Assembly (NCBI RefSeq): GCF_944390845.1
Contig: NZ_CALXRM010000011.1
Location: forward strand, 1-64,000
Length of the DNA stretch: 64,000 nt
Reading direction: 5' to 3'
Origin: an uncultured Brachyspira sp.
GTDB lineage: Bacteria > Spirochaetota > Brachyspiria > Brachyspirales > Brachyspiraceae
Positions within the stretch are counted from its first letter, which is position 1, and each line of letters opens with the position of its first letter. Made by a program: the position numbers and the translations under genes. Positions 55,253 to 64,000 of the stretch are shown piece by piece. The notes under the pieces were generated by a model. The model ran no database searches. It worked only from the letters and a program-made list of their open reading frames with translations, and was not told the DNA's origin.

Positions 55253-56128
55253 TTAAAGTTTATTAATTTCTTCAATGCTAAGACCTGTTAATTCACTTAT
55301 AAGCTGTATATCCATATTTTTATTTTTCATATTTTTTGCTATTAATATTTGATTTTCTTTTATACCTTCTTCTTTACCTACTTTTATACCTTCCTCTTTA
55401 CCTAATCTTCTTTCCTCAGCAAGCATTATTTGATTGCCGTATAAATAAGCTTCTTTTTTCTCATATTCAGTCATCATTAATTTACTTTTTACAAAATTAT
55501 TATATTTTTTCTGTACTTGTTCCATTATAGGTTTTTCTTTTACTATTTCAGACATAGAAGCCTCCACATTTTTTGATGTAAAAAATTTAAGCCAGCAATT
55601 TAAATCTTTTGCTAATAAATTTTTCTTAAATTTTTTTAATTCAATTATATGTATTTGTAAATGATCAGTTAATAACCTTTTATTATTCATTTCATAAAGC
55701 ATATAACAGGAATGAATATTGTTCTTTTTATCTAAATTAAAATTAAGAAGATTAATACTAATTACAGGAGTAAGCTCATCATATTTTTCGCCATGTTTCA
55801 ATAATTTACTATAATTAACAGCCCAATAATAAAGTATTCTCTCTGGAAATCTTGAATTACCTTGTAATTGAATCTCTATAATAACAACTGCTCCATTTTG
55901 TGTTATACATTTAACATCTACTATAGTTTCTTTATTACTTTTATTGCTTTTATAATTAAAAGGAGTAAGTATTTCTACTGAACGGAAAGTTTTCATACCT
56001 GCATTAAGCATTATAGAATTAATAAAGTCTAATAAAATAACTTCGCTTCCTTTATCAGCAAAAAGATATCTGACAAAATAATCATTCAAAGTATTAAAAT
56101 ATTTTTTTTTATTAATATTAGTTGCCAT
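55253..56128 (-). CDS. Rpn-family PD-(D/E)XK nuclease/transposase
   Basis: About 291 aa, matching the Rpn/PDDEXK transposase family (recombination-promoting nucleases): NTLNDYFVRYLFADKGSE at the N-terminus, then the catalytic core VDVKCITQNG (Asp71) and IIEIQLQGN (Glu85, Gln87 in place of Lys). The C-terminus ends with repeated RRLGKEEGIKVGKEEGIKE-type charged heptads. Members promote RecA-independent recombination and often lie near mobile regions. I use the ATG at 56128; a consensus promoter ends seven bases before it, so an upstream start is excluded. Confidence 0.85.
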   Translation of the reverse strand: MATNINKKKYFNTLNDYFVRYLFADKGSEVILLDFINSIMLNAGMKTFRSVEILTPFNYKSNKSNKETIVDVKCITQNGAVVIIEIQLQGNSRFPERILYYWAVNYSKLLKHGEKYDELTPVISINLLNFNLDKKNNIHSCYMLYEMNNKRLLTDHLQIHIIELKKFKKNLLAKDLNCWLKFFTSKNVEASMSEIVKEKPIMEQVQKKYNNFVKSKLMMTEYEKKEAYLYGNQIMLAEERRLGKEEGIKVGKEEGIKENQILIAKNMKNKNMDIQLISELTGLSIEEINKL

Positions 56129-56135
56129 ATAAGCT

Positions 56136-56164
56136 ATTATACTAAAAATATAATAGTTTGTCAA
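56136..56164 (-). promoter_or_regulatory. Consensus promoter giving a leaderless Rpn transcript
   Basis: On the minus strand TTGACA (56164-56159) and TATAAT (56141-56136) have a perfect 17-bp spacer. The Rpn ATG begins only seven bases later, at 56128. Transcription should start at or very near the A of the ATG, with no room for a ribosome site. Confidence 0.75.
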
Positions 56165-56218
56165 AATATTAAAAATTATATTATAAAATTAAAAGTTAAT
56201 TATAAATATTATATTTCT

Positions 56219-57792
56219 TTATTCCTTAGTTTTTTTTATCATACAGAAATAAATTATATATATTATTACAGTTGATACCAACATAGCTATTCCAAATCTT
56301 AATGTTATATTTAATAAAGTAATTTCATACACACCCTTTAAATATAAAATAAAGTATGGAATGTTAAAGAATGTATTAACTATAAATGACTGAAGTAATA
56401 TATATTTTATCTGTCCTATTGCATATAGTAAATTTGATATGATATTATAGTAAGCATAAAATACATAAAATGGAAGAAGTATCATAATCAGATTCATAAT
56501 TACATCAAGATTTTGAACATTCATTATATACTTCAAAAAATATTTATATGTAGGTATTAAAGCTATCCATATAATCACAAATATAGTCGTTAAAACACAT
56601 AAGGCTTTAAACTTCTATTATGCTTTTTAGATAAATCTGTTTTTATCAAAGTACCTATTTGATTTATTGGTATCAAAAGCCAAGACCAGAAAAAAGAATT
56701 AGCTATCCAATAGTTACCCTGCTCTCCTACAATATTTATCATTCTTACAAGCACAATACTATAAATCAAATTTCTATAAAAAGACTCAAAACCTGATATA
56801 ACATTTAATGAAGTAATATTTTTATTCCAAAGGAAATTTAATTTTATCTTAGCAAAAATATTATATCCGCTTTTATCTAATAATATTAAGGCAATGATCA
56901 CAGATATTAAATTTGATATTATATTATTATAGGCAATTCCATTAACACCTAGATTTAATGATATAGGATACTGAGAAACAAAAAGTATATCAAGTATAAT
57001 AGTGAGAACCATTTTTATTGTTGTAATTGCAAATATAGATTTATAATTTTCTAATGAAGTATGTGCTACAATAATTAAATGAAATAGCACTATAGCAATA
57101 TTGGCAAATGATTCTAATTTTATATAAGTTGTTGTTTGTGCATAAAGTTCTGTTTGCTGTTTCATTACATTTACTAAATTGCCGGCAAATATATTTATTA
57201 TTAAAGCCATTATTATATATATAAAAGTTATTATGATAAGAGAACTTCTTACTTTATTAATGAATATTTCTTTATGATTATTTATGTCATCATCTTTGAT
57301 ATTACCAAAAAAGAAAAATAAAGGAGCTATTATCGCTTCTTCAAATACTTCATATATTATCCCAAGCCACATTTGCTGAGAAGCTATATTTATTCCGCTT
57401 GAATCAGGATAACTGTCTAATAAATATATTCTAAAAATTGAATAAATAGAAGGTATTAAAGCTTGTATATACTGAAACGATTTCATTTTGCCGACTACTG
57501 CACATTATGTAATATTATCAACTTTTTTGCCGCACAAAAAAGTTGCAAAAAACGCAATTGCTAGAACTTTATATTAAAAATATATGTATTAAATGTATGG
57601 TATAACCTAGATTTAGACTAAAAATGCAGTTTTTTTGGTTCTTTTATACCAATAAAAGAACTGGGGTATGGGGCAAAGCCCCAGATATAAAAACAAAAAT
57701 ATAAATTTATTTTTGACAAAATATAGTTGTTTAGGTATAATCAAAACTATAAATAATCTAAAATTAATTTTCTTAAACAAATCAGTAATCAT
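56219..57792 (-). pseudogene. MATE efflux transporter pseudogene
   Basis: MATE-family gene broken twice. The N-terminus (MITDLFKKINFRLFIVLI) starts at 57792. A 276-bp repeat (57463-57738) then interrupts the frame and introduces a stop. Removing it joins FIVLI to ALIPSIYSIFRIYL in the same reading frame. A second defect, loss of one base near 56606 in an A/T run, splits the last part (56219-56578) from the middle (56590-57486). Repaired, the protein would be about 433 aa, a normal MATE length. It is probably non-functional. An intact MATE pump lies at 36400. Confidence 0.9.
57463..57738 (+). repeat. Dispersed promoter-carrying repeat, copy C, inserted in the MATE gene
   Basis: 276-bp copy inserted inside a MATE gene. 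The ends are clear because the host gene is readable on both sides: left end TTGTATATACTGAAACG, right end TTGTTTAGGTAT. It shares the CAACTTTTTTG hairpin and the GGGGCAAAGCCCC hairpin with copy B but lacks about 115 bp of its middle. Its right end reads TTGACA-17-TATAAT, a near-perfect promoter pointing toward the EF-G-like gene. A clear target duplication is not visible. Confidence 0.88.
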
Positions 57793-57920
57793 AAAATAGC
57801 CCAACTATAATTTTTCATATATTATAGTTTAATTATATTTTTATCAATATTTCAAAAATGTATATTTCTGTATTTTATTAATTTATTATTACTTATAATA
57901 ATAAAAAATGTATATAGAAG

Positions 57921-57949
57921 TTGATTTTTCATATTTTTTTTACTATACT
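57921..57949 (+). promoter_or_regulatory. Promoter of the EF-G-like gene
   Basis: TTGATT (57921-57926) and TATACT (57944-57949) have a 17-bp spacer. They predict a leader of about 125 bp with small AGCTT/AAGCT hairpins before the GAGGAGG ribosome site. The rest of the gap from 57739 is plain AT-rich DNA. Confidence 0.55.
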
Positions 57950-58079
57950 TGAATTATCATGCATTGCTTAGTTTTCTATGAATCAGCTTATTCTTTAAGC
58001 TTCTTTAGAAACCAATCCAATAGTATAATAAATAATCTATTATATCAAAATATTACCAGTTATAAGAGGAGGAATGTTT

Positions 58080-60170
58080 ATGGGCAAAATTTATAACCCA
58101 GAAAGTATTCGTAATGTTGTACTTTTAGGCCATGTAGGAAGTGGTAAAACTACTTTAAACGAAGCTTTACTTCTCAGAGCAAATGCCATAGAGAAGAAAG
58201 GTGAAATCGAAAGAGGTACTACAGTCAGTGATTATACTGATGAAGAAATTAAACAAAAAATGTCTATACGTACTTCTTTAAGTTTTATTGAATGGAAAGA
58301 TCATAAAATTAATCTGGTTGACATTCCGGGGTCTGGAGATTTCAGCGGTGAAATTAACCCTGCTTTAAGAGTTGCAGAATCTTGTATAGTTGTAATTGAT
58401 GCGGAATTTGGTATTCAAATAGAAACTGAAAAACATTGGCAAATGGCTAATAATTTTAAAAGACCAAGAATTGTCTTTATTAATAAAATAGACAAAGAAA
58501 TGGTTGATCATAAAACATTATTAGAAAAAATAGAACATAACTTTAAAGAGCCTCCTGTAGTGCCTATACAAATACCTATGGGTAATGGTAAAGATTTCAA
58601 AGGTATAATAGATGTTATTTATCATAAGGCTTATTTTAGAGATGAACATGGAAAAATCATAGAAGCAGAAATACCTGAAGAATATTATGATGAATACAGA
58701 GCTACACGCGACAGATTAAAAGAATTAGTATGCGAAGTAGATGACAGCCTTACAGAGAGATTTTTAGAGGGCGGTAAATTTACAGATGAAGAATATATTG
58801 ATGCTTTAACAAAATCTATACTTCAATATAAAGTAGTACCTATTCTTTTCGGAACTTCTATAAGAGATATAGGTATGGGTGCTGTACTTGATACTATTAT
58901 CAGATATATGCCTTCACCTTCTTATGTTCCTGTTACAGATGGTACAGATCTTTTAACTAATGAACCAGCAACAAGATCTATATTAGGAGAAAATAATCCT
59001 TTTGCTGCATTTGTATTTAAAACTACAATAGACCAATATGCAGGAAGAATATCATTCTTTAAAGTTCGTTCCGGAAGCATAAAAAGCGGCGATGAAATAT
59101 ATAATTCAAGAACCGGCAAAAAAGAAAAAGTTGCTCATATATATATGGCAAGAGGTAAAAAACAAATAGAAAGCGATACTATTACAGCAGGAGATATCGG
59201 AGTATTGGCAAAACTTTCTGACTGCAGAACTGGTGATACAATAAGTGTTCCATCTTCACCATTCCAATTCTTACCTCTTAAAGTTCCTCAGCCAATATAC
59301 TTTACAGCAATTAAGATATTGAAAAATGATGTTAAAGCATTGGAAGTATTAGATACTATTGCTCAGGAAGATTTAACATTTAATGTAGAGTTTGATAGTG
59401 AAACTAAAGAAACTATTATAAAAGCTATGGGAGCATTACAAGTAAAATTAGCATTGGAAAGAGTTATTTCTCTTACTAAAGCAGAAATAGAACAAAGCGT
59501 TCCAAGAGTAGCTTATAGAGAAACTATCAGAAAACAAGCTCAAGCTCAATACAGACATAAAAAACAATCAGGCGGAAGCGGTCAGTTTGGAGAAGTTCAT
59601 TTAGAAGTTTCACCTCTACCACGTGACGGCGGTTTTGAATTTGTAAACGATATATTTGGAGGAGCTATACCAAAACAATATATACCTGGTGTAGAAAAAG
59701 GTATACAAGATGCATTAGCACAAGGACCATTAGGAAGATATCCTATGGTTGATATAAAAGTAAGACTCTATGACGGTAAATATCATGATGTAGATTCTAA
59801 TGAATTATCATTTAGAATAGCAGGCTCAATGGCAGCTAAAGAAGCATTCAAAAATGCAAGCCCTGTATTATTAGAGCCAGTTATGAAAGTTACTGTTTAT
59901 GTACCTGAGGAGTTTACAGGTTCTATAATGAACGAACTCACAGGTAAAAGAGGCAAAATCTTAGGTATGGAGGCAGCATCTAATACAGTACAAATGATTA
60001 AAGCAGAAGTACCGCTTTCAGAAATACTTACTTATTCAATAGAAATGAAAGCATCTACTTCCGGCAGAGGTACTTTTGAAATGGAGCATTCTCATTATCA
60101 AGAGCTTACAGGTCCTTTAGCTGACAAAGTTATAGAGGAAAGAAAAGCATTGCTTGGTATTGCAGAATAA
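58080..60170 (+). CDS. Elongation factor G-like GTPase
   Basis: EF-G homologue of about 696 aa, in the EF-G-like (EFG2-type) subgroup rather than the main EF-G. G1 is GHVGSGKTT, the switch region is RGTTVSDYTDEE, G3 is DIPGSGDF (usually DTPGHxDF, so the switch-II His is changed) and G4 is NKIDKE. Domains II-V follow, with the family motif GSGQFGEVHLE and AGSMAAKEAF. Start is the ATG at 58080, seven bases after GGAGG; an ATG at 58074 is too close to the ribosome site. A role in translocation or ribosome recycling is likely, but paralogues can have lost translocase activity. Confidence 0.9.
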   Translation: MGKIYNPESIRNVVLLGHVGSGKTTLNEALLLRANAIEKKGEIERGTTVSDYTDEEIKQKMSIRTSLSFIEWKDHKINLVDIPGSGDFSGEINPALRVAESCIVVIDAEFGIQIETEKHWQMANNFKRPRIVFINKIDKEMVDHKTLLEKIEHNFKEPPVVPIQIPMGNGKDFKGIIDVIYHKAYFRDEHGKIIEAEIPEEYYDEYRATRDRLKELVCEVDDSLTERFLEGGKFTDEEYIDALTKSILQYKVVPILFGTSIRDIGMGAVLDTIIRYMPSPSYVPVTDGTDLLTNEPATRSILGENNPFAAFVFKTTIDQYAGRISFFKVRSGSIKSGDEIYNSRTGKKEKVAHIYMARGKKQIESDTITAGDIGVLAKLSDCRTGDTISVPSSPFQFLPLKVPQPIYFTAIKILKNDVKALEVLDTIAQEDLTFNVEFDSETKETIIKAMGALQVKLALERVISLTKAEIEQSVPRVAYRETIRKQAQAQYRHKKQSGGSGQFGEVHLEVSPLPRDGGFEFVNDIFGGAIPKQYIPGVEKGIQDALAQGPLGRYPMVDIKVRLYDGKYHDVDSNELSFRIAGSMAAKEAFKNASPVLLEPVMKVTVYVPEEFTGSIMNELTGKRGKILGMEAASNTVQMIKAEVPLSEILTYSIEMKASTSGRGTFEMEHSHYQELTGPLADKVIEERKALLGIAE

Positions 60171-60197
60171 AGTTGGGCTTAGTATATAAAAATAAAG

Positions 60198-60226
60198 TTG
60201 ATATTTTTTATATACTATAATATAAT
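60198..60226 (+). promoter_or_regulatory. Promoter of the EIIA-zinc ribbon gene
   Basis: TTGATA (60198-60203) and TATAAT (60221-60226) with a 17-bp spacer. They overlap a 13-bp AT-rich stem (60180-60192 with 60205-60217) that may end the upstream transcript. Confidence 0.6.
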
Positions 60227-60256
60227 AATTATATATGTATAAAATTAGGAGATTGT

Positions 60257-61075
60257 ATGCTCAAAATAATTGACAAAATCACAAAAGAACATGTATTTGA
60301 AGGTTTGGAATCAAAAGACAAAGAATCACTTTTTAGAGCTTTAAGTGAAAAAATTGCACCTGTTGCTTCTGCTTCAGCAGACGCTATATTCGATGCATTC
60401 AAAAAACGTGAAGATGAATACACAACTAATATTGGTAATGGTGTTGCTGTTCCACATGGAAGAATTCAAGGTTACGGAAGAACAGACATATTCGTAGGTT
60501 TTTTGAAAGATGAAATTAACTATGATTCAGATTCAGATGAAAAAAGCCCTGTTAAACTTGTATTTGCTATACTTTCTGATCTTGATAACCCTCAAGATTA
60601 CCTTTTAAATCTTTCTCAAATATTCTTCTTGGTTAACCAAAAAGAAATACTTGACAAAGTTATGGCTACTAAAGGTTATGATGAACTTGCTAGCGTTTTA
60701 GAATCTTTCAAAAAATTAGATGAAAAATTTGAAGCTGAAAAACAAATTAAATTCTTAATAGAACTTGAAAGAGCTGAAATACAAATCAAAGCTTATGAAC
60801 TTTATAGCTCTACTCACTCTCAGCAAAAATCTGATGTAGTTTTAGAAGAATACAAAAAATATAAAGACACTATTCTTAGCAAAATAGATATAGCTGTATT
60901 AGAAAATTATAAGAGAATTAAAGAAAATAAAGGTGAAGCTCTTGCTAAAATCGAAAATTATAAATGCAGTGCTTGTAATGTAGCTATACCTAAAATGACT
61001 GTTAATGAAGTTAGAAGACAAAATCAAATTATAATGTGTTTCCATTGCGGAAGAATATTATTTACTACTGATTAA
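60257..61075 (+). CDS. PTS EIIA-like protein fused to a C4 zinc ribbon
   Basis: 272 aa. Residues 1-150 form a fructose/PtsN-type EIIA domain with the phosphorylation site NGVAVPHGRI (His67). A helical coiled linker follows (about 160-230). The C-terminus is a zinc ribbon of the DUF164/zf-RING_7 type, with CSAC (Cys237, Cys240) and CFHC (Cys261, Cys264). This suggests phosphorylation-controlled binding of nucleic acid or protein. No EI, HPr or EIIB/C genes are seen nearby, so a regulatory rather than sugar-transport role is more likely. Confidence 0.8.
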   Translation: MLKIIDKITKEHVFEGLESKDKESLFRALSEKIAPVASASADAIFDAFKKREDEYTTNIGNGVAVPHGRIQGYGRTDIFVGFLKDEINYDSDSDEKSPVKLVFAILSDLDNPQDYLLNLSQIFFLVNQKEILDKVMATKGYDELASVLESFKKLDEKFEAEKQIKFLIELERAEIQIKAYELYSSTHSQQKSDVVLEEYKKYKDTILSKIDIAVLENYKRIKENKGEALAKIENYKCSACNVAIPKMTVNEVRRQNQIIMCFHCGRILFTTD

Positions 61076-61090
61076 TTTTAAGTTATTTTA

Positions 61091-61492
61091 ATGTTAAATA
61101 ATTTATTGAGAATAAGGAAAGCTAAATTAATATTAATTATTTTGGCTTTCCTTTATATTTCCTGTTCACCAAATAAACCTAGCTCTGCCATTTTAGAGTT
61201 TTACAACTACCCTAACCCATTTACTCCGTCTGAAGAACATACTACTTATAAAGTTTCTATTAAAAGCGGAGAAATAATTAGTGCCAAACTTGAAATATAT
61301 TCACAAAGCGGCGATTTAGTTGATTCAAAAGACTTGGTTATTGAAAGCAGCAAACAAAGTGCTACATGTATATGGTCTGGTATAGATAAAAATGGAAAAT
61401 ATCTTCCATCTGGAGTCTATGATGCTAAAGCTATAGTAAAAGATAATCAAGATACAACATTCCTATCAGAATTTAAAACTTCTATAAGATAA
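61091..61492 (+). CDS. Lipoprotein with FlgD/Ig-like domain
   Basis: 133 aa with lipobox FLYISC. The mature part resembles the FlgD Ig-like or T9SS C-terminal fold: LEFYNYPNPFTPSEEHT, then LEIYSQSGDLVDSK and DKNGKYLPSGVYDAKA. It is 15 bp after the EIIA-zinc ribbon gene and likely cotranscribed. It may be a surface or envelope accessory protein; function unknown. Confidence 0.68.
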   Translation: MLNNLLRIRKAKLILIILAFLYISCSPNKPSSAILEFYNYPNPFTPSEEHTTYKVSIKSGEIISAKLEIYSQSGDLVDSKDLVIESSKQSATCIWSGIDKNGKYLPSGVYDAKAIVKDNQDTTFLSEFKTSIR

Positions 61493-61671
61493 TTTTTTAT
61501 AAAAAGTTTATATAGTTTTAGTGTATAGCTAAATATTATTTATTGAATTAATTTAAAAAACTTATAATAAAAATTAGAGCATCATATAAATAATTATATA
61601 TATTAATTTCATTAAAATATTTATTTAATAAAAAAATTAAGTCTATTATTATTTTATAAGTATTTATAGAA

Positions 61672-62020
61672 TATATACTGAAAATTTTTAAGTTTGTCAA
61701 CTGATGCACTTTATATAGATATTATCTACTTTTTTGCCGCGACTTCGTCAAAGTTGCTGCTTACGGCAAACGCAATTGCTAGAACTTTATATTAAAAACA
61801 TGCCTATTAAATATAGGGTATAACCTATAAAAATGCAGTCCTTCGCGAAGTGTATCCGAGCCTGTCGATGATATAGCTTCTTTGCGACACCACCGAGTAG
61901 GTGCCTAATTGGCAAAAGAAGTATGGTCTTGCGTAAGCACGCAGAGCGGTGGGCAAAGCCACAGATATAAAAATAAAAATATAAATTTATTTTGACAAAA
62001 TATAGTTGTTTAGGTATATA
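61672..62020 (+). repeat. Dispersed promoter-carrying repeat, copy D
   Basis: About 349 bp with two outward promoters. The left end is TATATA (61672-61677) with TGTCAA (61695-61700), a 17-bp promoter pointing left. The right end is TTGACA (61992-61997)-17-TATATA (62015-62020), pointing right into the 3' end of cheA. Internal blocks (TTTTTTGCCGC, AACGCAATTGCTAGAACTTT, GTATCCGAGCCTGTCGA) match copies B and C. It lies in the gap between convergent genes; the remaining flanks of this 700-bp gap hold nothing else I can see. Confidence 0.85.
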
Positions 62021-62191
62021 CTAAATTCCTTAGATTAATAACATATTTTCTATATAAGTTGATAGAATATGATTTTAAAATAAATTTATACTTTGCGAAT
62101 ATAAAAAACTAAGAATATAACTCTTTGAATTAAGTACCCAAAATATTTGAAAAATAAAAACTCTTATAAGCAATACTAAAATTAAATATAA

Positions 62192-64000
62192 TTATTCTTT
62201 AGCAGAATTAGCTTCTGGAATACCATTATTTTTTAATTTTTCAATAAAGCTTCTTAAATCATTTTTATTATTTTTAGAGTTATTGCCTTTTCCTCTCTCT
62301 ATAAGTCTCTTAGTACCAAGACTTACTATTGTTTGAATATCCAAAATGAAGCTTACAGTACCATCACCCAAAACAGTAGCACCAGCTAAACCTTCACTTT
62401 TTGTGATATTGTCTTTAAGAGTTTTTATTACTATATCCTGCTCACCTATTAAGTTATTAACAAGCAATGCTACTTTTTTACCTTCAGATGAAAGAATAAC
62501 AGCATAATAAGATTTAATATTATTGTATCTTGAAGGAAGTCTGAATAACTCCTTAATACTTAATACGTTAATAACATCTTCTCTAACTTTAATAACTTCT
62601 ATACCTTCTAATTCCTGAATATCTTTAACATCTATTTTGATAGTTTCCAATATACTGTTAATTGGAACTGCATAATATTCTTTTTCAGCATCAACAATAA
62701 GAGCCTGAATAATAGCAACAGTAAGAGGAATTCTCAAGAAAAATGTAGAACCCTTCCCCCACTCTGTTTCTATACCAACAGTACCATTTATTTTCTCTAA
62801 ACTTTTCTTAACAACGTCCATACCAACACCTCTACCGGATACATTGGTAATTTTTGCTGCAGTAGAAAAACCAGGAGCAAATATATATTCTAACATTTGT
62901 TTTTCTGATAATTTAGCATCAGCTGATACTAAGCCTTTTTTAACTGCACTTTCAAATATCTTTTGAGGTATCATTCCTTTACCGTCATCGGATATTTTTA
63001 TGATGATCAAGTTACCTTCATGCGAAGCACCTAAAACAACAGTACCAGTTCTAGGTTTTCCGGCTTTTTCCCTTTCATCAGGAGGCTCTATACCATGGTC
63101 CATAGCATTTCTTATAATGTGAACCAATGGGTCTACTAATACCTCAATAACGGATTTATCTAATTCTGTTTCCTCTCCGTACATTTCTAATTTTACTTCT
63201 TTACCTAAATCTCTTGATAAATCTCTTATTAAACGAGGGAATCTATTGAATGTTTGTGCTATAGGCAACATCCTTATTTTCATTACAGTTTCTTGTAATT
63301 CATTTGTTACCCTAGTAAGAAGCTGATAAGAGTTTCTAAACTTATCTAAAGTATTTTTAAACTCTTCTTCCATTTTTACAAATTCAGTTAATTTATTATT
63401 AAATCCGTCTATATATGTATTTCTAATTTCTTTAGCTTCTTTTTTCTGCAAATGCTCTTCAAATTTTCTAAGTATCTGAACAATACTATCTCTATAATAT
63501 CTTTTTACTTCATTTATACTAGTACCTATAATCTTTTGATATGAAGTAAGATCATCATCATACTGTATATATGAACTTTTATTTGTTACAAGCTCTCCCA
63601 CCTGGTTCATCATAGCATCTATTCTGTCACTTTCTACTCTTAAGAAAGAACTTTGTCTGTCAACTTTATGATCTTTTCCAGATTTAGCAGCATCAGGTTT
63701 TTTAGCTGCATTGTTAGATGCCGCTGCAGCTTCTTTTGCTTTTTGAGCTTCCTCTTTTTGTTTTTTATCTTGAAGGAATTTTTCATATTCTTCTAATATT
63801 ATTTCTTCAAGCGATATTTCTTTTGTAACATCTGGTAATGTAATAGCATCTATTATGGTTTGATCTTCTTTAATAGTAGCAAGTATATAAGTTACATGCT
63901 CATAGAACTCATCACCTTCCAAAGCTTCAAGAGGAGGTATGCTTCCCATTATTTCGCCTACATCTTTAAGAGCAACGAATACTTGAACCCCTCCTACTGT
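62192..64000 (-). CDS. cheA: CheA chemotaxis histidine kinase, C-terminal part
   Basis: Partial gene; the 5' end lies beyond position 64000, so the P1 phosphorylation and P2 domains are not seen. The visible part has an Ala/Lys-rich linker, the dimerisation helix (RVESDRIDAMMNQVGELV), the HATPase domain (IIRNAMDHGIEPPDEREKAG, then ISDDGKGM and GRGVGMDVVKKSLEKI) and the CheW-like domain at the end (TVAIIQALIVDAEKEYYAVP). A short C-terminal basic tail follows. It works with the CheW at 10572 and the MCP-like proteins. Confidence 0.95.
   Translation of the reverse strand, partial: TVGGVQVFVALKDVGEIMGSIPPLEALEGDEFYEHVTYILATIKEDQTIIDAITLPDVTKEISLEEIILEEYEKFLQDKKQKEEAQKAKEAAAASNNAAKKPDAAKSGKDHKVDRQSSFLRVESDRIDAMMNQVGELVTNKSSYIQYDDDLTSYQKIIGTSINEVKRYYRDSIVQILRKFEEHLQKKEAKEIRNTYIDGFNNKLTEFVKMEEEFKNTLDKFRNSYQLLTRVTNELQETVMKIRMLPIAQTFNRFPRLIRDLSRDLGKEVKLEMYGEETELDKSVIEVLVDPLVHIIRNAMDHGIEPPDEREKAGKPRTGTVVLGASHEGNLIIIKISDDGKGMIPQKIFESAVKKGLVSADAKLSEKQMLEYIFAPGFSTAAKITNVSGRGVGMDVVKKSLEKINGTVGIETEWGKGSTFFLRIPLTVAIIQALIVDAEKEYYAVPINSILETIKIDVKDIQELEGIEVIKVREDVINVLSIKELFRLPSRYNNIKSYYAVILSSEGKKVALLVNNLIGEQDIVIKTLKDNITKSEGLAGATVLGDGTVSFILDIQTIVSLGTKRLIERGKGNNSKNNKNDLRSFIEKLKNNGIPEANSAKE

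Noticed and set aside
55336-55530. Leu/Tyr-rich plus-strand frame
   Set aside because: Shadow of the Rpn heptad-repeat region on the opposite strand.
56219-56578. 119-aa minus-strand frame as an independent membrane protein
   Set aside because: It continues the MATE pseudogene after a one-base frameshift and has no ribosome site.
57613-57804. Short minus-strand frame as a separate 63-aa gene
   Set aside because: Its first part is the N-terminus of the MATE pseudogene and the rest is translated repeat sequence.

Overview
The window looks like a chromosomal segment of a low-GC anaerobic spirochaete, most likely Brachyspira. The reasons are very AT-rich DNA and codon use, a chemotaxis set (CheW, CheA, MCP-like proteins), FabV as enoyl reductase, an EF-G paralogue of the kind spirochaetes carry, many short-signal lipoproteins, and strict TTGACA-17-TATAAT promoters. 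The genus assignment is inference. I saw no rRNA, tRNA or CRISPR array.

Layout. 1-6.2 kb: an MnmA-type tRNA thiolase lacking the usual second cysteine, a Zn/Mn ABC importer (znuA-znuC-znuB, minus strand), and two META-domain lipoproteins leading into a permease/ATPase pair without a binding protein. 6.4-12.8 kb: recG, a DUF1232 protein, a PilZ protein, 5-formyl-THF cyclo-ligase, cheW and an NhaC-type antiporter behind a palindrome-flanked promoter. 13.2-15.2 kb: a two-gene ATPase + nuclease-like module (module A). 15.3-19.4 kb: fabV, then a persulfide-response pair (CoA-disulfide/persulfide reductase and a rhodanese-CstR fusion). 19.5-25.5 kb: two YjfB-like small proteins, an XRE regulator, queH, a FlgT-like lipoprotein, and an operon of AI-2E-type permease, GT9 glycosyltransferase and chloramphenicol acetyltransferase. 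25.6-34.3 kb: an AddA-like helicase-nuclease, then TPR lipoprotein-dprA-topA-amidase. 34.3-36.3 kb: a second ATPase + nuclease-like module (module B), whose nuclease gene is split at a T tract. 36.4-44.3 kb: a MATE pump, two 7TM proteins with MCP-like signalling tips, CvpA, and a selenium/sulfur cluster (yedF, cysteine desulfurase-like, DUF3343). 44.4-47.2 kb: a sialic-acid-type mutarotase and sodium symporter with a perfect 16-bp operator. 47.6-54.8 kb: lipoproteins, a MerR-like regulator and several unrecognised proteins. 55.2-64 kb: an Rpn-type nuclease, a MATE pseudogene, an EF-G-like protein, an EIIA-zinc ribbon fusion, a small lipoprotein and the 3' part of cheA.

Two signals stand out. 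First, a dispersed repeat of about 260-390 bp occurs five times (12.8, 52.0, 54.9, 57.5 and 61.7 kb). It has no coding capacity and is more GC-rich than its surroundings. Its ends carry outward-facing TTGACA-17-TATAAT-like promoters. One copy sits inside the MATE gene, so its boundaries can be read almost to the base; an inverted pair of its ends lies alone at 47-93. It behaves like a non-autonomous mobile element that scatters promoters.

Second, modules A and B have the same architecture: an OLD-like ATPase of about 450 residues followed immediately by a protein of about 200 residues with a D...E-x(1-2)-K pattern. They are the best candidate here for an undescribed, possibly anti-phage, system. 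Functions are read from motifs and general family knowledge only; no search was run.
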